NCBI GenBank assembly: GCA_010645155.1
Contig: CM021321.1
Coordinates: 2,532,871-2,596,870, forward strand
DNA length: 64,000 nt
From: Tigriopus japonicus
Taxonomy: Eukaryota; Arthropoda; Copepoda; Harpacticoida; Harpacticidae
Direction: 5' to 3'
The position numbers were made by a program, and so were the translations under genes. How positions within the stretch are numbered: the first letter of the stretch is position 1; the number at the start of each line of letters is the position of its first letter. Positions 52,077-64,000 of the stretch are shown in pieces. The notes under the pieces are model-generated. The model had not been told where the DNA came from. It searched no databases and saw only the letters and a program-made list of their open reading frames with translations.

Positions 52077-53024
52077 TTGTACTTATACATCCAGCGTGTG
52101 TACTTCAATCCTTATCAGGATGAGGAGGGACGCTGGGATTTGCTAATCGAACCCAAGTACCTGAATAATTTGCCTGGATCAACAATGGTCTTGTTACACT
52201 CTTGACAAATATTATGGTATCTGCGTTTCACCACGGAATCTCAATTTACTCTGAACATGGATGAACAACAAGGGACTTAGTCTAACTGAAGAGAATATCC
52301 TTAACAAGTCCGGGCTTGCAAACCCATGTATAGTTTGTAATTGACAAACACCTCAAATACCGGGATCGTACTGGAATTTAATGTACTGTACTGCACCGCC
52401 ACATCACTTCCAGTAGCCCAAAACAAATCGCGTAAAGTCTTGGTTGAAGATGTCGGTCTTGAGACCAGTTTCGATCAGATTTGTCAGTTTCGCTTGAAGT
52501 ACTACACGAATTAGACGTTTTCGATTCACCGTGAACCTCATTCACTCACCCCCATGGAGAAAGAGAGAGAGAAAAAATCCATTGCAATAAATTCGTTCAT
52601 TTTCCAACGAGCGTAATGATGATACATGCCTCAATAAATAATCGGTTATTGCGCATACACACGACAACTTAAAATGAGCTTGTAGTGGGAAAATAGTGGC
52701 GGCCAGAAGGGATTTACGACCCTCGGCTACAAAGGTTTTCGCGGGAGAGGTTCACTCCCTACACAAACACATACTCATTCACTCACTACGACAAATATTC
52801 AGACGCAAAATCCTGCTCTGATTCCCCGAATGTTTTGGCAATTCTTGGAACAAGCACTTAAGCGAACTCTTTAAACAATATGAAACGATGGGAGTCCGCT
52901 CCCCGATGTACTATATTAAACCTATAATCCTCGGCAAAGGGTCACACCATCTGTTGCCCTTGAATTCCCTTCGGACCCGTTGAACGTAAAAAGTCCCCAA
53001 GTACTGCAGATTCCATCCTGGTCA

Positions 53025-53095
53025 TCAGGCGGGGCTTGAACTGACATACCTTGGTTACGAGTGGCGTTAACCCCACCAACCAGTCTTTGGGTAAG
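53025..53095 (-). repeat. Possible degenerate tRNA-like segment
   Basis: The minus strand has GGTTGGTGGGGTTAACGCC, then CTCGTAACC, then GTTCAAGCC at roughly tRNA-like spacing. The stems do not fold well. It may be an old SINE head. Confidence 0.25.
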
Positions 53096-56000
53096 CAATG
53101 AAGACAATATTAACACTCTTAAACCACGTCGTAAAGCGAAAGAAAATGACTTCTTCCTTTTATTAGGGATAGCATGCGGGGATTTGCTCCGCGGCTTTTC
53201 TTTGACCCAAGGGGAAACTTTTTAGGGCTCCATTGAGACCACATGGCGCTTCTTTCGAGCCAGACCTTTGAGCACGGAATGGGCACGAAAGAGACACTCA
53301 GGAAATGACTGCCGGGTTTTTAAGGGAATCATCTTCTGACCATGTTTATTCGAGGTTTTACGATACCACTACCACAAGCTAATTCACACCAAACCTGCGC
53401 GGACGAGCACCCAATTTCCGAGCCCCAGATCTCAATTAACACCGACTTTATGAGTGGGTACATTTCACGTCCCCATAGGGCGAGTGGAACCAGGAGGGTC
53501 GCTTTACGAGACATTCTAGACTTGATGAGGAAGCAAAAACAAATCTCAATGTTCGAACTCACGCACCTTCGAATTTCAAAACATTTTGACTAATTTAGGT
53601 GTCAACGTGGGAAAATATTTTCCTATCGGCTTATTGAAAAGGACTTGTTTTTCATAATAAACATCGGTTATTGTTTAAGAGAGTACCACAGATTGCCAAA
53701 CTTTCCATTTCCAACCAACTTTACCACTTTGCCTGTTTGAAGTCATCTATCTTCAAAACACTGCATTTTGCATCAGTATTAGTCAATCTAAAACAAACTG
53801 CACACATGTGTCCCCATAAATCACACTTTTTGGGGATGCCAGGATGGGCCCGCCCCTCGTCCAACATTAACAAGTTCCCTCAGTCTTCCCCGAGATCCTT
53901 TAATCAAGCCATAAAAATCCACCTACTCCTCCTTGCCTCGAATACACACTACTTACTGGCTCTACCATATAATGTGCGTTTATATGTTCGTCCATGTAGG
54001 CAAAGGAGTGGACGAACGAATGGAGACCTCAAATTTGCCAGGCTAATTTTTCATCCCAACGTCGACTTGATTGTTCAATTTCCCCGAGTCAGATTTATTG
54101 TTATTGCCAGATCCTGACTGTTAAGTGCTTGGCTTTGGATCGTCTGCTTAATCTCTACCTACAGTAAAGCCACCACGTAACTAATAATGAATAGTAGACG
54201 CCTGGTTGGCCCAAGATTTATCTGAGCGCCTCATTGGATCTTTTCATCGGGTTTGGAAGTAATAGAGCGGGGGAATATTATCCTGAAAAAAAACCCCCGT
54301 TGCATTTTCCACTACCTCGCTTCCCAATTTGGCGCGGAAATCCATTCGCTTTAGGATGATAGTGATCATCTCACTCTTTGGTGGTGTCCCCATAAAATTT
54401 GCATCTAAAATGGTTGCTCAATATCATCCCCAAGACCTTTCAAGCCTGCTTCCACGGATGCGTTCCACTCTTCCGTTTGACCACGTAATGAATCCCCTTC
54501 AAAAGGATTGACGAGGAACTTTCCACTTATAAACTGTAACTAAGACCTGTGGGTTGCCATTGGGTTTGAGCGGCCCAAAGAGAAAAGCGGTCAAATAGAG
54601 ATTGGTTTGACCTGACAAAGTTGCCATGAATGGATGACCCAAGTGGTGTTGGTCGGGCTGGCTTTTGCTTTATCACACATATAATATTTTATGGCTGTTT
54701 GCCCCATAAAACTGCACACTAAATAGAGAATTATGACACTCCAGGACATGCGGTTATGGGGAAATAGGGGAAAGACCACAATTCCTGGGAATGAAAAGTG
54801 AACCATTATAGTTTTCTTTCTCATCGAGCCAATATTGTTGGTCGGTTGACGTGATTTCTCTACTAGGGTTGGCCACACCCCTCTGTTAGTATCTAAGCTT
54901 GCTCTATTTGTACAGAGTATGTTAGTCGTTCCTTAAATTCCCGCTTGATGCCATTCCTGAAGAGAACCACTCAACGTCAGATTTCACAGTTGAAATCGAC
55001 AGGTAGCTATTATCCCTTCAAACTTATTGGCTGATTGAAAGAAATTCCTCATTGTGAGACCTGTCAGAGCGTTCTTCATCAAATATCATCTCCTCGTCAT
55101 GGTTCTCGTCACTGAGATGATTATGATGATGATTGGATCGCTCTGTCGCTCTCAGCGTTATTATGTGCGATACCGTACGGAACAGACTACGAAGTCCAGC
55201 TTGATGTCGGTCGGTGGGACGTGGAGTTTTATTTAAGTGAAGGGTGCTTACTTGTCAAGGACCCGCGACAATTTTGACAGCACCCTCTGTGTTCTCCACT
55301 TGAGAGCCCTGACAGCTTGATCAAAGTGACGAGGGATTGAGAAAGAAGTAGAGGGTTGAAATTACGTCTAATTAAGGTCGAAATTCATATTCAATGCGAC
55401 AGCTCCCGAGAGTCCTAGGGATTTTGACTTCCTCCAATGTCGTTCCAGTTTCCTTCCCGATATTTCTCTTTCGATTAAATTGTTTCGACACAAATGTTTA
55501 TAGACTTCTCTTTCGATCGAAACAATCGAATGTGTGGATCTCGAGACCGAGCGAGAGGTTGGGTGAGAATGAAGGCGACTCGTTCTTGTTCCACTTGAAG
55601 AAGATCATGGAAAAGAAGCGTCAGCACGGTCAATTTATTTGTTTTTTTCGAAACTTCAATTGTTTATTGTTGCTGTTGCCGCCGTCGATCAGGAAGTTCA
55701 AGTTAAAAAGAAATTCGATTTTTTTGTCAACTTACAAACATCATGCCAACAAGGACTCATCCAGTCATTGGGTCACAAACTAAGATGTAACCAAGCCCTT
55801 CCACGGATATTTTTCGGTTCAAAGGCTTCTATTTGCTGATTTTTTTCTCTTGCACTTCCTGGTTTGTTTGGCTTTTTTAAAGCTTCACGTTAAATCCACT
55901 GTCGTTAGGGTCAAATAACGCTTCTTTCCCATGAGCTTGTGAAGTTCCACTGAACGATTACATGCGTCCATTCATCAAATCGCACTAATGAAGGGCTTTT

Positions 56001-59000
56001 AGTGACAACAGGTTCTTATCGGCCGAAACGGAAGGCGGGGTTCACTTTGATCAACACACTAAACAATTCAGTTCAACCCCGCCTAACCCCCGAGTTACGT
56101 TAAATCCACGGGAGACACACAACTTTCAAGGAGCAACGTCGAAAGTCGGATTATTTGGTTTCTGGCCTTTCATTGAGCACTTCCATCCAGTTATGAATTT
56201 CCTTCCTATTCATTCGATGTGAGTTGGCTATCGGAATGTCAAGCGGTTGGTGATCCAGGTCCCGATTTGAACGTCCTTTCGGTTTGAAATGAAATGAAAG
56301 GGCGTTTGACTGCCAATGTCCGCTGGCCTGTTGATGTTTTTGTGGCAAAAGGATCTTGATTGGAGTTATCTAGTTACGTTGGGTTGTCAGTCAATCAGTC
56401 TTGTTGAGTGATAGGTGGAGTTCAGCCCGAGTTCGCGTCAATTTTTCTCGATCTCCATCCACTCCCCTTCCTACTGATTGAGCCGAACTATCCTGATCCA
56501 ACATTAAGCTAGCAAAAATGTCTCCTGTCAAAAGGGGATGTGTTCCAATGAAGGCTAGAATACACTCAAATGACCCCATTAACGAGTCAAATCGGAGAAC
56601 TGTTGATGGGATGAGAGATTGGTTAAAAAAAGCGCTAGGCTTGTTCCATTATTTGACTCAATTCCATCATTTGCTTTGTAGAGCTGCATGTTACTGTTGA
56701 TGCTTAAAAAGTGCAGGTAAAGTTTGGAAATAGTCAATAAATGTTGGTTGATGAGATAAAATTCATAATGGTGTTGAGAACTGAGTTTTACTTCGAAAAG
56801 CCCCCTCGAACTGAAGTGCATTTATTGTCCAAAATCCAAAATTTAACCTACTCCATAACATCAACATTCAGGTGCTTCTTTAGTATTGGATTTCGATGGA
56901 GCTTGAGTTTTGAATTACCAAATCCCAGAATAGGACCCAATCACAAACTACTGTTCTTTTAGTCGCCAACCCATGATGAAATCTTTTCCAATACATTTTT
57001 TGATACAAGTCACGTTCCGAAAAGTCCCACTAATGGTATCGGTAATCATAAATTGGGACACGACACTAAAATTGCACTTGTACGTAGAGTCGTTCCAAAA
57101 TTTAGCTTATACCAAATAGTAAAGTGATAGTCTTTTCGTAATGAGGCACAAAATTATTAAAATTGCTGTTTCTTGACGTCAAAAAGCTTTTAAGGGAGTG
57201 GCACGATCCTAATCTCTATGTTTTTTTTCTCCATGCCGTGATGCTGGTGCACATCCTAAAATTTGCACTCTGTCATGGTTAGATGGTAACAAATTGGGCC
57301 CGTTTTTGTCTCATATTGATTGTAATCGAATTGACCCTTTTCCCGACCAAGTTTGGATTAACATTTTTTGTGCAAAGGGGCTCTCATCGAAAGACAATGC
57401 GTTATTGCTGTCATTTTACGCAGATCATGGATCAAACCTATTAAAAGCAATCTGATTTTATCGATTGAAAACTCAACATATTTACATGGAGATCAAATTT
57501 GTTGCCAGAGTTGACAATCACAAACGGAAAAAGGACATCGTGATGACGAACAAAAATCCCAAACTTCATTTTTTCCATCGTTTCCGAGTCAAGCGTTTTT
57601 CAACAATGATCTAAAGCTGATTGATACATCTCAGGTCAATTGCAAATTTACCAGCGTGTTCTCTAATCACTACAAAAACTTGGATTTAATGTGCCAAGGG
57701 TCTTCAAACCTTCAATCTCTTTGATTATTTCTGCGTGCGTTCACGTTGTTTCACTGATATTCAAAATTCAAGCTAAGGTAAATGAAAGATTATGCAAGTA
57801 GCATTAGACTAAATTTGGTACATTTAACAAGGTTTGCAATGATCTTTGCGTCCTGAACGGTTCTGAACGAAACCTTGGAAACAAAAAAACACAAGGAAGG
57901 CCTACTTTTGTAGTGATATTTTAGGCAATCAAAATAAAAACCGTCCATTCCCTCTTCCTTCAGGGTCGTTGAACTAGATGTCTGATGGTGATGAAGGTGG
58001 GAATAGACTGACATCCGGACCACTGATTGACACAAGTCTCCATGATTTTTTCCACTTCACACCGTTGATGCGCCATTTCTTCCAAAAGATGGGATTTCTA
58101 CGCAACGGAAAGTGATAGTCTAAAATACAAGATACAATACCTTTCCATGTGCGTGCAGCCCTCTTGAATTAGGGTCCATCCATCCACTGAGAACGAATCA
58201 AGCTTAGGGAGCGAGTGAGGATTGGGTGTCGTAAACACAAGGAGGCTCCTCTCCTCCAATTTCAAGATTAACAAAATCATTAGCAACTGTCAGAGGTTTT
58301 TATGGCCAAATTGCCTCATGATCCAGGTGAGAATGAGTCTCCTGGACAATCGACTGCTACCTACAAAAACTATAATGTCGAAGATCTGAAGACTTAATCC
58401 TCCTGCTTTGCTACTCGGACCAATTGTCGGCGGTTCCCTTTTGAGACAAACTTCAGGGGTGCCGCCAATATTTGAGCTTTTCTGTTAGGACCAGACATGT
58501 CTTTTTTCAATCAAAGTTGGCCACAGTCATTTAAAAAAAAAAAAGAACAAGCAAAAATCGCCGATGGAGGCAATTGATGTTCGCTTGTGTCAATCGAAAT
58601 AATCCACATATTGGCAACCCTGAACGAGTGGAGGTCACTTCATTTTCCTAAGAACTGACAACTCGTACCTTCATTAATTCTCATCTCTGCTAAACAACTA
58701 GTGCTAGTAGGGCTACTACTACAACTACTACCGTATTACTACTCGTGTGCAGTGGGTTGGTTGAGCCGCCAGATCCCCGGGAAGTTTGTGTCACTTGATA
58801 GATGGATTGTAAAAATGACCCAGCCTCTTGTTGGTGTTGGTGTCCTACATCTCGCTGTAGACGGGTAATAATACTTTGAGCAACATCAACTCCCGCCCCA
58901 ATAGCATTTTTGTTTATGACCTCTCTATTGCCTGTTTTGTCGAGTCCGCGGAGTTTGGTTCCTTTTCGCTCCGTTTCTTGGAAATGTTTGTAACACTAAA

Positions 59001-60230
59001 TAGTTGCCAAATACTCAACTTACCTTTCTTATTCATCTTATCAGAAATACTTGGAGCCAAGTTGTTAATTTATCCACACTGATTTAGTATCCTCAGCCAA
59101 TGAAGGTCATTCAGGGCTTAATTTTCTGATATCTTTTCGTTGTTTGGAAGATTGCTTTAGGAACAAAATCAGCCGATGTTGGAGTTTCAGGGTCCTGAAA
59201 TTCTAGCTGACAAAAAGTCAGGAAAAATGATAAAAACAACGGGCGTAGTGAATATTTAACGTAGTAAATATGGCCTTAAAGATCCACGTTGAACCGAGCA
59301 TTCCCAACTCCGTGACATTTTCAGGGAAAAATGCTTCGAAAAATGGGTCCAGCTCATTTTTCGACGTTCTAACTTGCCGCTCCCTTGGCAATGACGAAGG
59401 ATCTCCGGCACAACAGAGATGAAAAATTGATCATGGTTAAAATGTCGCCGAAACATAATTAATTATCATCTAATTGACAACCAGGGAGAGGGAAAATGGT
59501 AGAAATTGAGCAGAATCCAATGATAAATGGGGAGAAACATAATACGGCAATGAATTTTCTTTCTCTCCCGGAGATTCAAGAGCGTAAACCAGACATACTT
59601 GGTCACACTGACAGCCATTGACCACGAGGCATAAATCTCATAAGTCGTAACTCGTAAGTACAGGCCACTACTAGATTTGGTGTTACATTTAAACACTAAA
59701 CTGGGTTAAGTTGAAATCTAACTTGGAAAAACCATCGTCGTCATGTTTGGTTCGCTTGGGATCAAGGACTGTTTGTGTGACTGACTCTGGTACCTGTGAA
59801 ATGAACGATCCCCCTGGTCATTGACATAAAGCCAGGATGATGTATGAGTCTGGCGGAGAAAAACATTAGCAAAAGCCAGCTTCTCGGCAACTCTGACTCC
59901 TCAAAATCGCAAGTGAACCCACTTACACTGGAAGGAGCCAAAACAACAATAACAACATCAACATGATCTGGGGTGATTGGAGCACCCGGTGCCCCTCGAA
60001 GCTCGAAGCTGATTGTTTCAAAGAGAGAATCTCGAAATGATGGAACGAACCGAAATTGTGGGTTAGGGACTCTCCACCGAATCAAATGGATGGCCGCGGA
60101 TGACGCTTGCGGTGACGACTATTCAAGCCCCTGGGTCCCTTGAACTCTTCTAATGAATAAGCAAGCGGTGAGTCACCATTACAATTGAAATGTCCGGAAT
60201 ACCCGGTCCATATAATGTACATGCAGTCTG

Positions 60231-60250
60231 GCTCTCTCTCTCTCTCTCTT
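60231..60250. repeat. (CT)n microsatellite
   Basis: Perfect CT dinucleotide run of about ten units. Confidence 0.9.
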
Positions 60251-62020
60251 TCTGGTACACACATACATTAGACGGAGGCGATATGGTCTCCCTCCGGTTT
60301 GAAAGCAATTGAAAGAGATATATGGGCCATTTGAAATGGGCGCTCCCCATTGCAGCCCGGAGCAGCCATGTCCTGCCCTTGAACTACCATCCATCACCTC
60401 AATGGCCTTTTTAACTGCCCTCTACTCCCTTTGGCCATATACAACAATCTTTCTTTCTCCCGGTGTCTCTTGCTCGTCCCCAACTTCATCCAGACTTCAA
60501 GGAGAGCTTCCCCTCTCCATTTTTTCTAAACTCGAAGCTGCCAACAGCAGAAGAATTGCAAATTCATGGCTCTAATCTACATTCACTTAAATCCTACATT
60601 TTTGAACGTCTCAGAAACCATGTGATTTGAACCTAGACAATGACGTAAATCCGACCTTGGAGCCATCCACGACACAACTTCTTGGAATCTAACCCTTTTG
60701 ATCGATGAATTAATTCGTGGTCTTTTGTGCATCTGATATGCACAAATTTGTTTATTATTGGTTTGAAACAAATTGAACCCCAACCAAAGAATTTTGAAAA
60801 CAAGCAAGATATCTCTCGAAACGTGGGTATAAAGTAGGAGACCGATTGAACATCTAACGTTAACAAATGACACAAAGACATTCGGTTTGGAGCCATAACA
60901 TCATTTATTTTCGTAAATAGTCTCAGTCATGGCTTGCCCTCAGGGGCTCAAGTAATAAAGGATGGTTCCCCCACCTCTCGCTCGTCCCTGATTCCCTACC
61001 AATCTCCATCGTCATCTCCCTCCTCATTGTCATAGCATTCTTCCTAGTGAAGAGCTTTGGAGGCGAGGTCTGCCATTTTTGGGTGCTTGTGCAATTGTGA
61101 GGGTGCTGAGGTGTCCTCCTTAGGTGGTTTAATATCACAGGTTTTCATATATTGAGGTTGATATGGTACTTTGTGTGGTGTGTAGATTGTGTGCCAGTTA
61201 TGTTGGGTTGACCGTCCAGAAGATTGGAAAAATGATGGGGCACATCAGCTTGCTTGCCATCACGCCCCGTATTTTTGCTCTGAACCCCTCATGAGTGTGA
61301 GTGCATGTGTGTATGTATGAGGGCATTGACTAAGTTTCTCATTCCTCTTCTTTGCTTTTCTCCATTTGTGTGTTGTGTGTGCGACACACGAAACGACTTC
61401 TTTATGACAGTTTGACAAATGAATGGCCCTCTCAGATCTGGCAACCCGAGCATTTGCCTCCATGCCACTAGACACCAGAGTCATTCAGTAGTAGTTCTAG
61501 CCTCGATGGTAGTGATGATGGTGGTGGAGATGGAGGCGGAGGCGACGACGCCGGTTGGTTGCTGGGGTCTCTCAACCACTGGTCTAGGACAGGGCCGTTA
61601 AAGATCGGCGGCCTTTGAGCTCTGGCACCAGTGCACGAGCCCTCCCCGCCCTTCCTCCTTCCATCTTCTTTCCACAAACGACCATCATGATCGAGAGGGA
61701 AATAAAGAAGAAGAATAGGCTGCGGAGACAGTGAACAGAGGTCTTGTCAAACGGAGAGGACGTTTTCTCTACTCCTCCTTTGCTTTGATGGATTGAACGT
61801 ATGTCCCACATCATTAGTTTTTCCTTTGGGGATCGCTCCAATGGAAAGGAAAGACGAACGATGCCTTGTCACGACTGAAGAACAAGTCTATGACATTGCT
61901 CTAGCGCCAGCACACTTCCATTGGTAGCACCGAATGTTCTGCCTTGGCAAAGAATGAGATGAGATTTAACATCTACAGTGAAGCCCAGTTTTGCAGGTCG
62001 TCGCGAAATGCCATCCTTTT

Positions 62021-63672
62021 TTATGGGTACAGCAGGTGTGGGTAAGGAATCATACCGGGAGGTGGTCCACTTCCCATGGACGATGGAACAAATGGGTTGG
62101 GAAACATTGCCGCCGCTAAATGAGGTGGAAATCCAGGCGGTAACGACCCCAAGCCACTAGGCATACCAACAGATTGTGGAACCACACCGCTGGGTCTGGA
62201 ATAAGGATGATGTCTCTCTGATGATGAGGAAGTCTTCGTAACTGGGGATGGCGGCAAACTTGTGGTTGGAGTACACGCTGCCACTTTGGAAGCTTGGGCC
62301 TGAAGCATAGCCAAGGCACTAGTGTTAACGTGAGAACTTGGCATTAGCGCTTGAGCTTGCGCTGCTTGTAGCATTGCCAAGGTGGCGTTCGATGAGGCTG
62401 AGACTGCATTGGATGTGTGCGACCTCAAATGGCCCATGAGATCTTCACTGTTTGAAAATCTTCGCCCACAATAGTCTGCCCCTTGAACCCAATTGCACAC
62501 AAAAGGGGAACTCGAAGGAAGACCAACAAGGGAATTTGCCGTTGTTGTCGTGGCATTCATGGGTGGAATCATGCCTGGAAAAAAGAAAGGCGCACCTCCA
62601 TGAGCTCCAAAGGCAGCTGCATAGGCTTGCGAGGAGTAAAATTGCGCATTTCTCATGGCAAAAGTGGGACATGAGGGATCACGACATAAGGGATCCGTGC
62701 ATGGTTTGGAGTTCATGGCCCCAATTGAGGGATAAGCCGAGAGGGTAGTTGGAGGTAGAATGGATGGCATCGACACCATGCTCGAGAACACCGAGTGAGG
62801 TGACACTGACAACGACACTGACGACGTATTTGGAGGTGTAGGCATGGGAGACCTCTTTGGAGTTGGAGATGAAGAGGAAGGTCCCTTATCTGACTGGCTT
62901 TGCAAATGTTTGGCAGGGGACTTTGGTTTGGGTTCGGACCCCACCGATGAGGCAGGGGAAGCTCTGGATGGCGTTCGAGATGGGACTCTGGGTTTGCACT
63001 CTTGTCCCATGTCAGGCAACGAAGGTGGTGACAGTGACGAGATGGAGGTAGATGAGGACTTTGGTCGGGCTACAAGTCCACTCGAAAATGTCTCCAATTT
63101 CAAGTGGCTCTTGAGAAGATTGCCATTGTTGTTATTGACAGCTGCACTAGATGACGGCGAAGTAGAGGATGATGAGGAGCTTAGAGTTCGCCTGGATGAA
63201 GGTAGAGGACAACCCTCACCCATCAGATTGGATTCGATCTTGTTACACGCCTGAGTGAGCATGGCTAATGGGCTGCATTTCGAATCGAACTGCAAGAGAG
63301 AAAAGACAAGAGTGAGTAATTAGAGAGAACAACCAAATGCGTGCACAAGTTTGTGGGGAGAGAGAGAGAGAGTGATTCCATGGTACTCTGAGATTTCTTC
63401 TCTTTCAATCACTAGGAATGACTTTGACAAGTACAACCATGTATCTTTCTGTCTATCTCCCAGCTTACGTCCTACCGTTGATGTGCAACAGAGCGGAGAT
63501 AAACTGATTTAACAACCATGACCAACACAAAAATCCGTTGTTAGGATCAACTGTTTTCTTGGGAGCGTGTTATTCCTATTTCTAATGACCTTACCTCCAT
63601 TGGTGGTGGTTGAATATATTGGCTCATATTTATGGGAGATGTATCGGACCTTGATGTATCCAGCACTACCAT
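62021..63672 (-). CDS. Noc/Elbow (NET) family zinc-finger protein, paralog 2
   Basis: Two exons on the minus strand: 63672-63595 and 63289-62021, with a 305-base GT-AG intron in phase 0 (donor GAG|GTAAGG, acceptor TCTTGCAG|TTC). The product is 448 residues. The ATG is the first after an in-frame TGA at 63690-63688 and has an A at -3. The N-terminus MVVLD and SQYIQPPP is the family start; the SPL box is CSPLAMLTQACNKI at 31-44. A Ser/Pro-rich linker follows. The Btd-type box is C223-x4-C228-x4-C233, and the single finger uses C291, C300, H313 and H317 with the normal core F304. RHHPYSRP lies at 385-392, then a Pro/Gly/Met-rich C-terminus ending PHLLYP. Unlike paralog 1 it has no FKPY motif and no RSGMEVL or NPAFRPPF blocks, so it is the more derived copy. 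Expected role: nuclear transcriptional regulator in appendage or sensory-organ patterning. Assignment to elB or to noc is not safe from motifs alone. Confidence 0.9.
63290..63594 (-). other. Phase-0 intron of NET paralog 2
   Basis: It has a consensus donor GTAAGG and a pyrimidine-rich acceptor ending TCTCTCTTGCAG. It separates the short MVVLD-type first exon from the SPL box, exactly as in paralog 1. Confidence 0.9.
63359..63372. repeat. (AG)n run inside the intron of NET paralog 2
   Basis: AG dinucleotide run of seven units. Confidence 0.85.
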
Positions 63673-64000
63673 ACTGATCAATTTCGATCAGGCTTTTGGG
63701 GATGGTTGAAGACTAAACACGAAGAACGAACACGTCCTATCCACGAAAAAGTTTGCAATCGACTGAGGCAGGGAGCTTTGAGAGCAACCTCGTGTAACAG
63801 GAGGAACCCCTCTTGGCCAGGGTTATGGCCACGGGAGTGTAGAACAGAAACAGACCTCAACCACTTATTGCGAATCTCCTCCCAGCTGACTGGCACCACC
63901 ACCACTCCTACTCCTACTACATACCCTTGAGCAAGAGTGAGGCGCTGAAGAGGGAACAGCAAACCGGCTTGCACCGGACAATTCAGCTGATGTTTTTCGG
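63673..64000. other. 5' flank of NET paralog 2
   Basis: On the minus strand this is the 5' UTR and proximal promoter area. No TATA box is evident. Short ACC/ACT triplet runs occur at about 63890-63925. Open frames here are short and unconvincing. Confidence 0.4.

Larger units (their letters stand above)
42320..62020. other. Large gene-poor region between the small secreted gene and NET paralog 2
   Basis: Nearly 20 kb without a gene I can support. Frames up to about 150 codons occur (46069-46521 minus, 53671-54117 plus) but none shows a domain, codon pattern or splice neighbours that would make it credible. AT-rich patches occur at 44.6-45.4 and 46.9-47.9 kb. A minisatellite, a possible transposon end and simple repeats are listed separately. 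As the 3' flank of one developmental regulator and part of the spacer to the other, it is a likely home for enhancers, which I cannot identify by eye. Confidence 0.5.

Noticed and set aside
53671..54117. 148-codon frame on the plus strand
   Set aside because: No domain, no upstream signal, no splice partner. It is compatible with chance.
62844..63254. 136-codon acidic frame on the plus strand
   Set aside because: It is the antisense shadow of the Ser/Pro-rich part of NET paralog 2.
1..64000. CRISPR arrays, operons, bacterial defence genes
   Set aside because: No regularly spaced direct repeats with unique spacers, and the genes are spliced eukaryotic genes. The only regular array (46988-47184) is a contiguous minisatellite without spacers.

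Overview
The window looks like arthropod genomic DNA, most likely from a crustacean and plausibly a copepod. The evidence is spliced genes with short introns and GT-AG boundaries, long gene-poor stretches rich in simple repeats, and two members of the Noc/Elbow (NET) zinc-finger family arranged in tandem as they are in insects. There is no bacterial-type gene organisation. The species call is inference; the splice structure and protein motifs are read directly from the sequence.

Layout. 1-15.5 kb: no gene I can support, but many short tandem repeats, especially at 12-15 kb. 15.5-17.2 kb (minus): a two-exon noc/elB-like gene of 485 residues. 17.2-32.3 kb: non-coding as far as I can see, with one weak candidate exon near 19.9 kb. 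32.4-33.8 kb (plus): a five-exon gene for a 338-residue MORN-repeat protein with an N-terminal hydrophobic segment. 33.8-41.4 kb: non-coding; 38.4-41 kb is AT-rich and holds mobile-element debris (a fold-back element, a tRNA-like SINE head, and an imperfect inverted-repeat element). 41.5-42.3 kb (plus): a small secreted-protein gene of three or four exons. 42.3-62 kb: gene-poor, with a 31-bp minisatellite and a possible hAT terminus at 47 kb. 62.0-63.7 kb (minus): a second, more divergent two-exon noc/elB-like gene of 448 residues.

The two NET genes share orientation, one phase-0 intron at the equivalent place, and the same order of motifs (SPL start box, Btd-like cysteine box, single atypical C2H2 finger, HPY motif). 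They therefore arose by tandem duplication. The roughly 45 kb between them probably carries cis-regulatory DNA for these developmental repressors, with the MORN gene and the small secreted gene as bystanders. No established pathway links the two bystanders to the NET pair.

The most interesting points are: a missing hydrophobic-core residue in the zinc finger of the first paralog; loss of the FKPY motif in the second; a MORN-repeat protein predicted to enter the secretory pathway; and a small secreted protein whose C-terminus depends on whether its last intron is spliced. I found no evidence of a wholly new system such as a defence island or CRISPR array.
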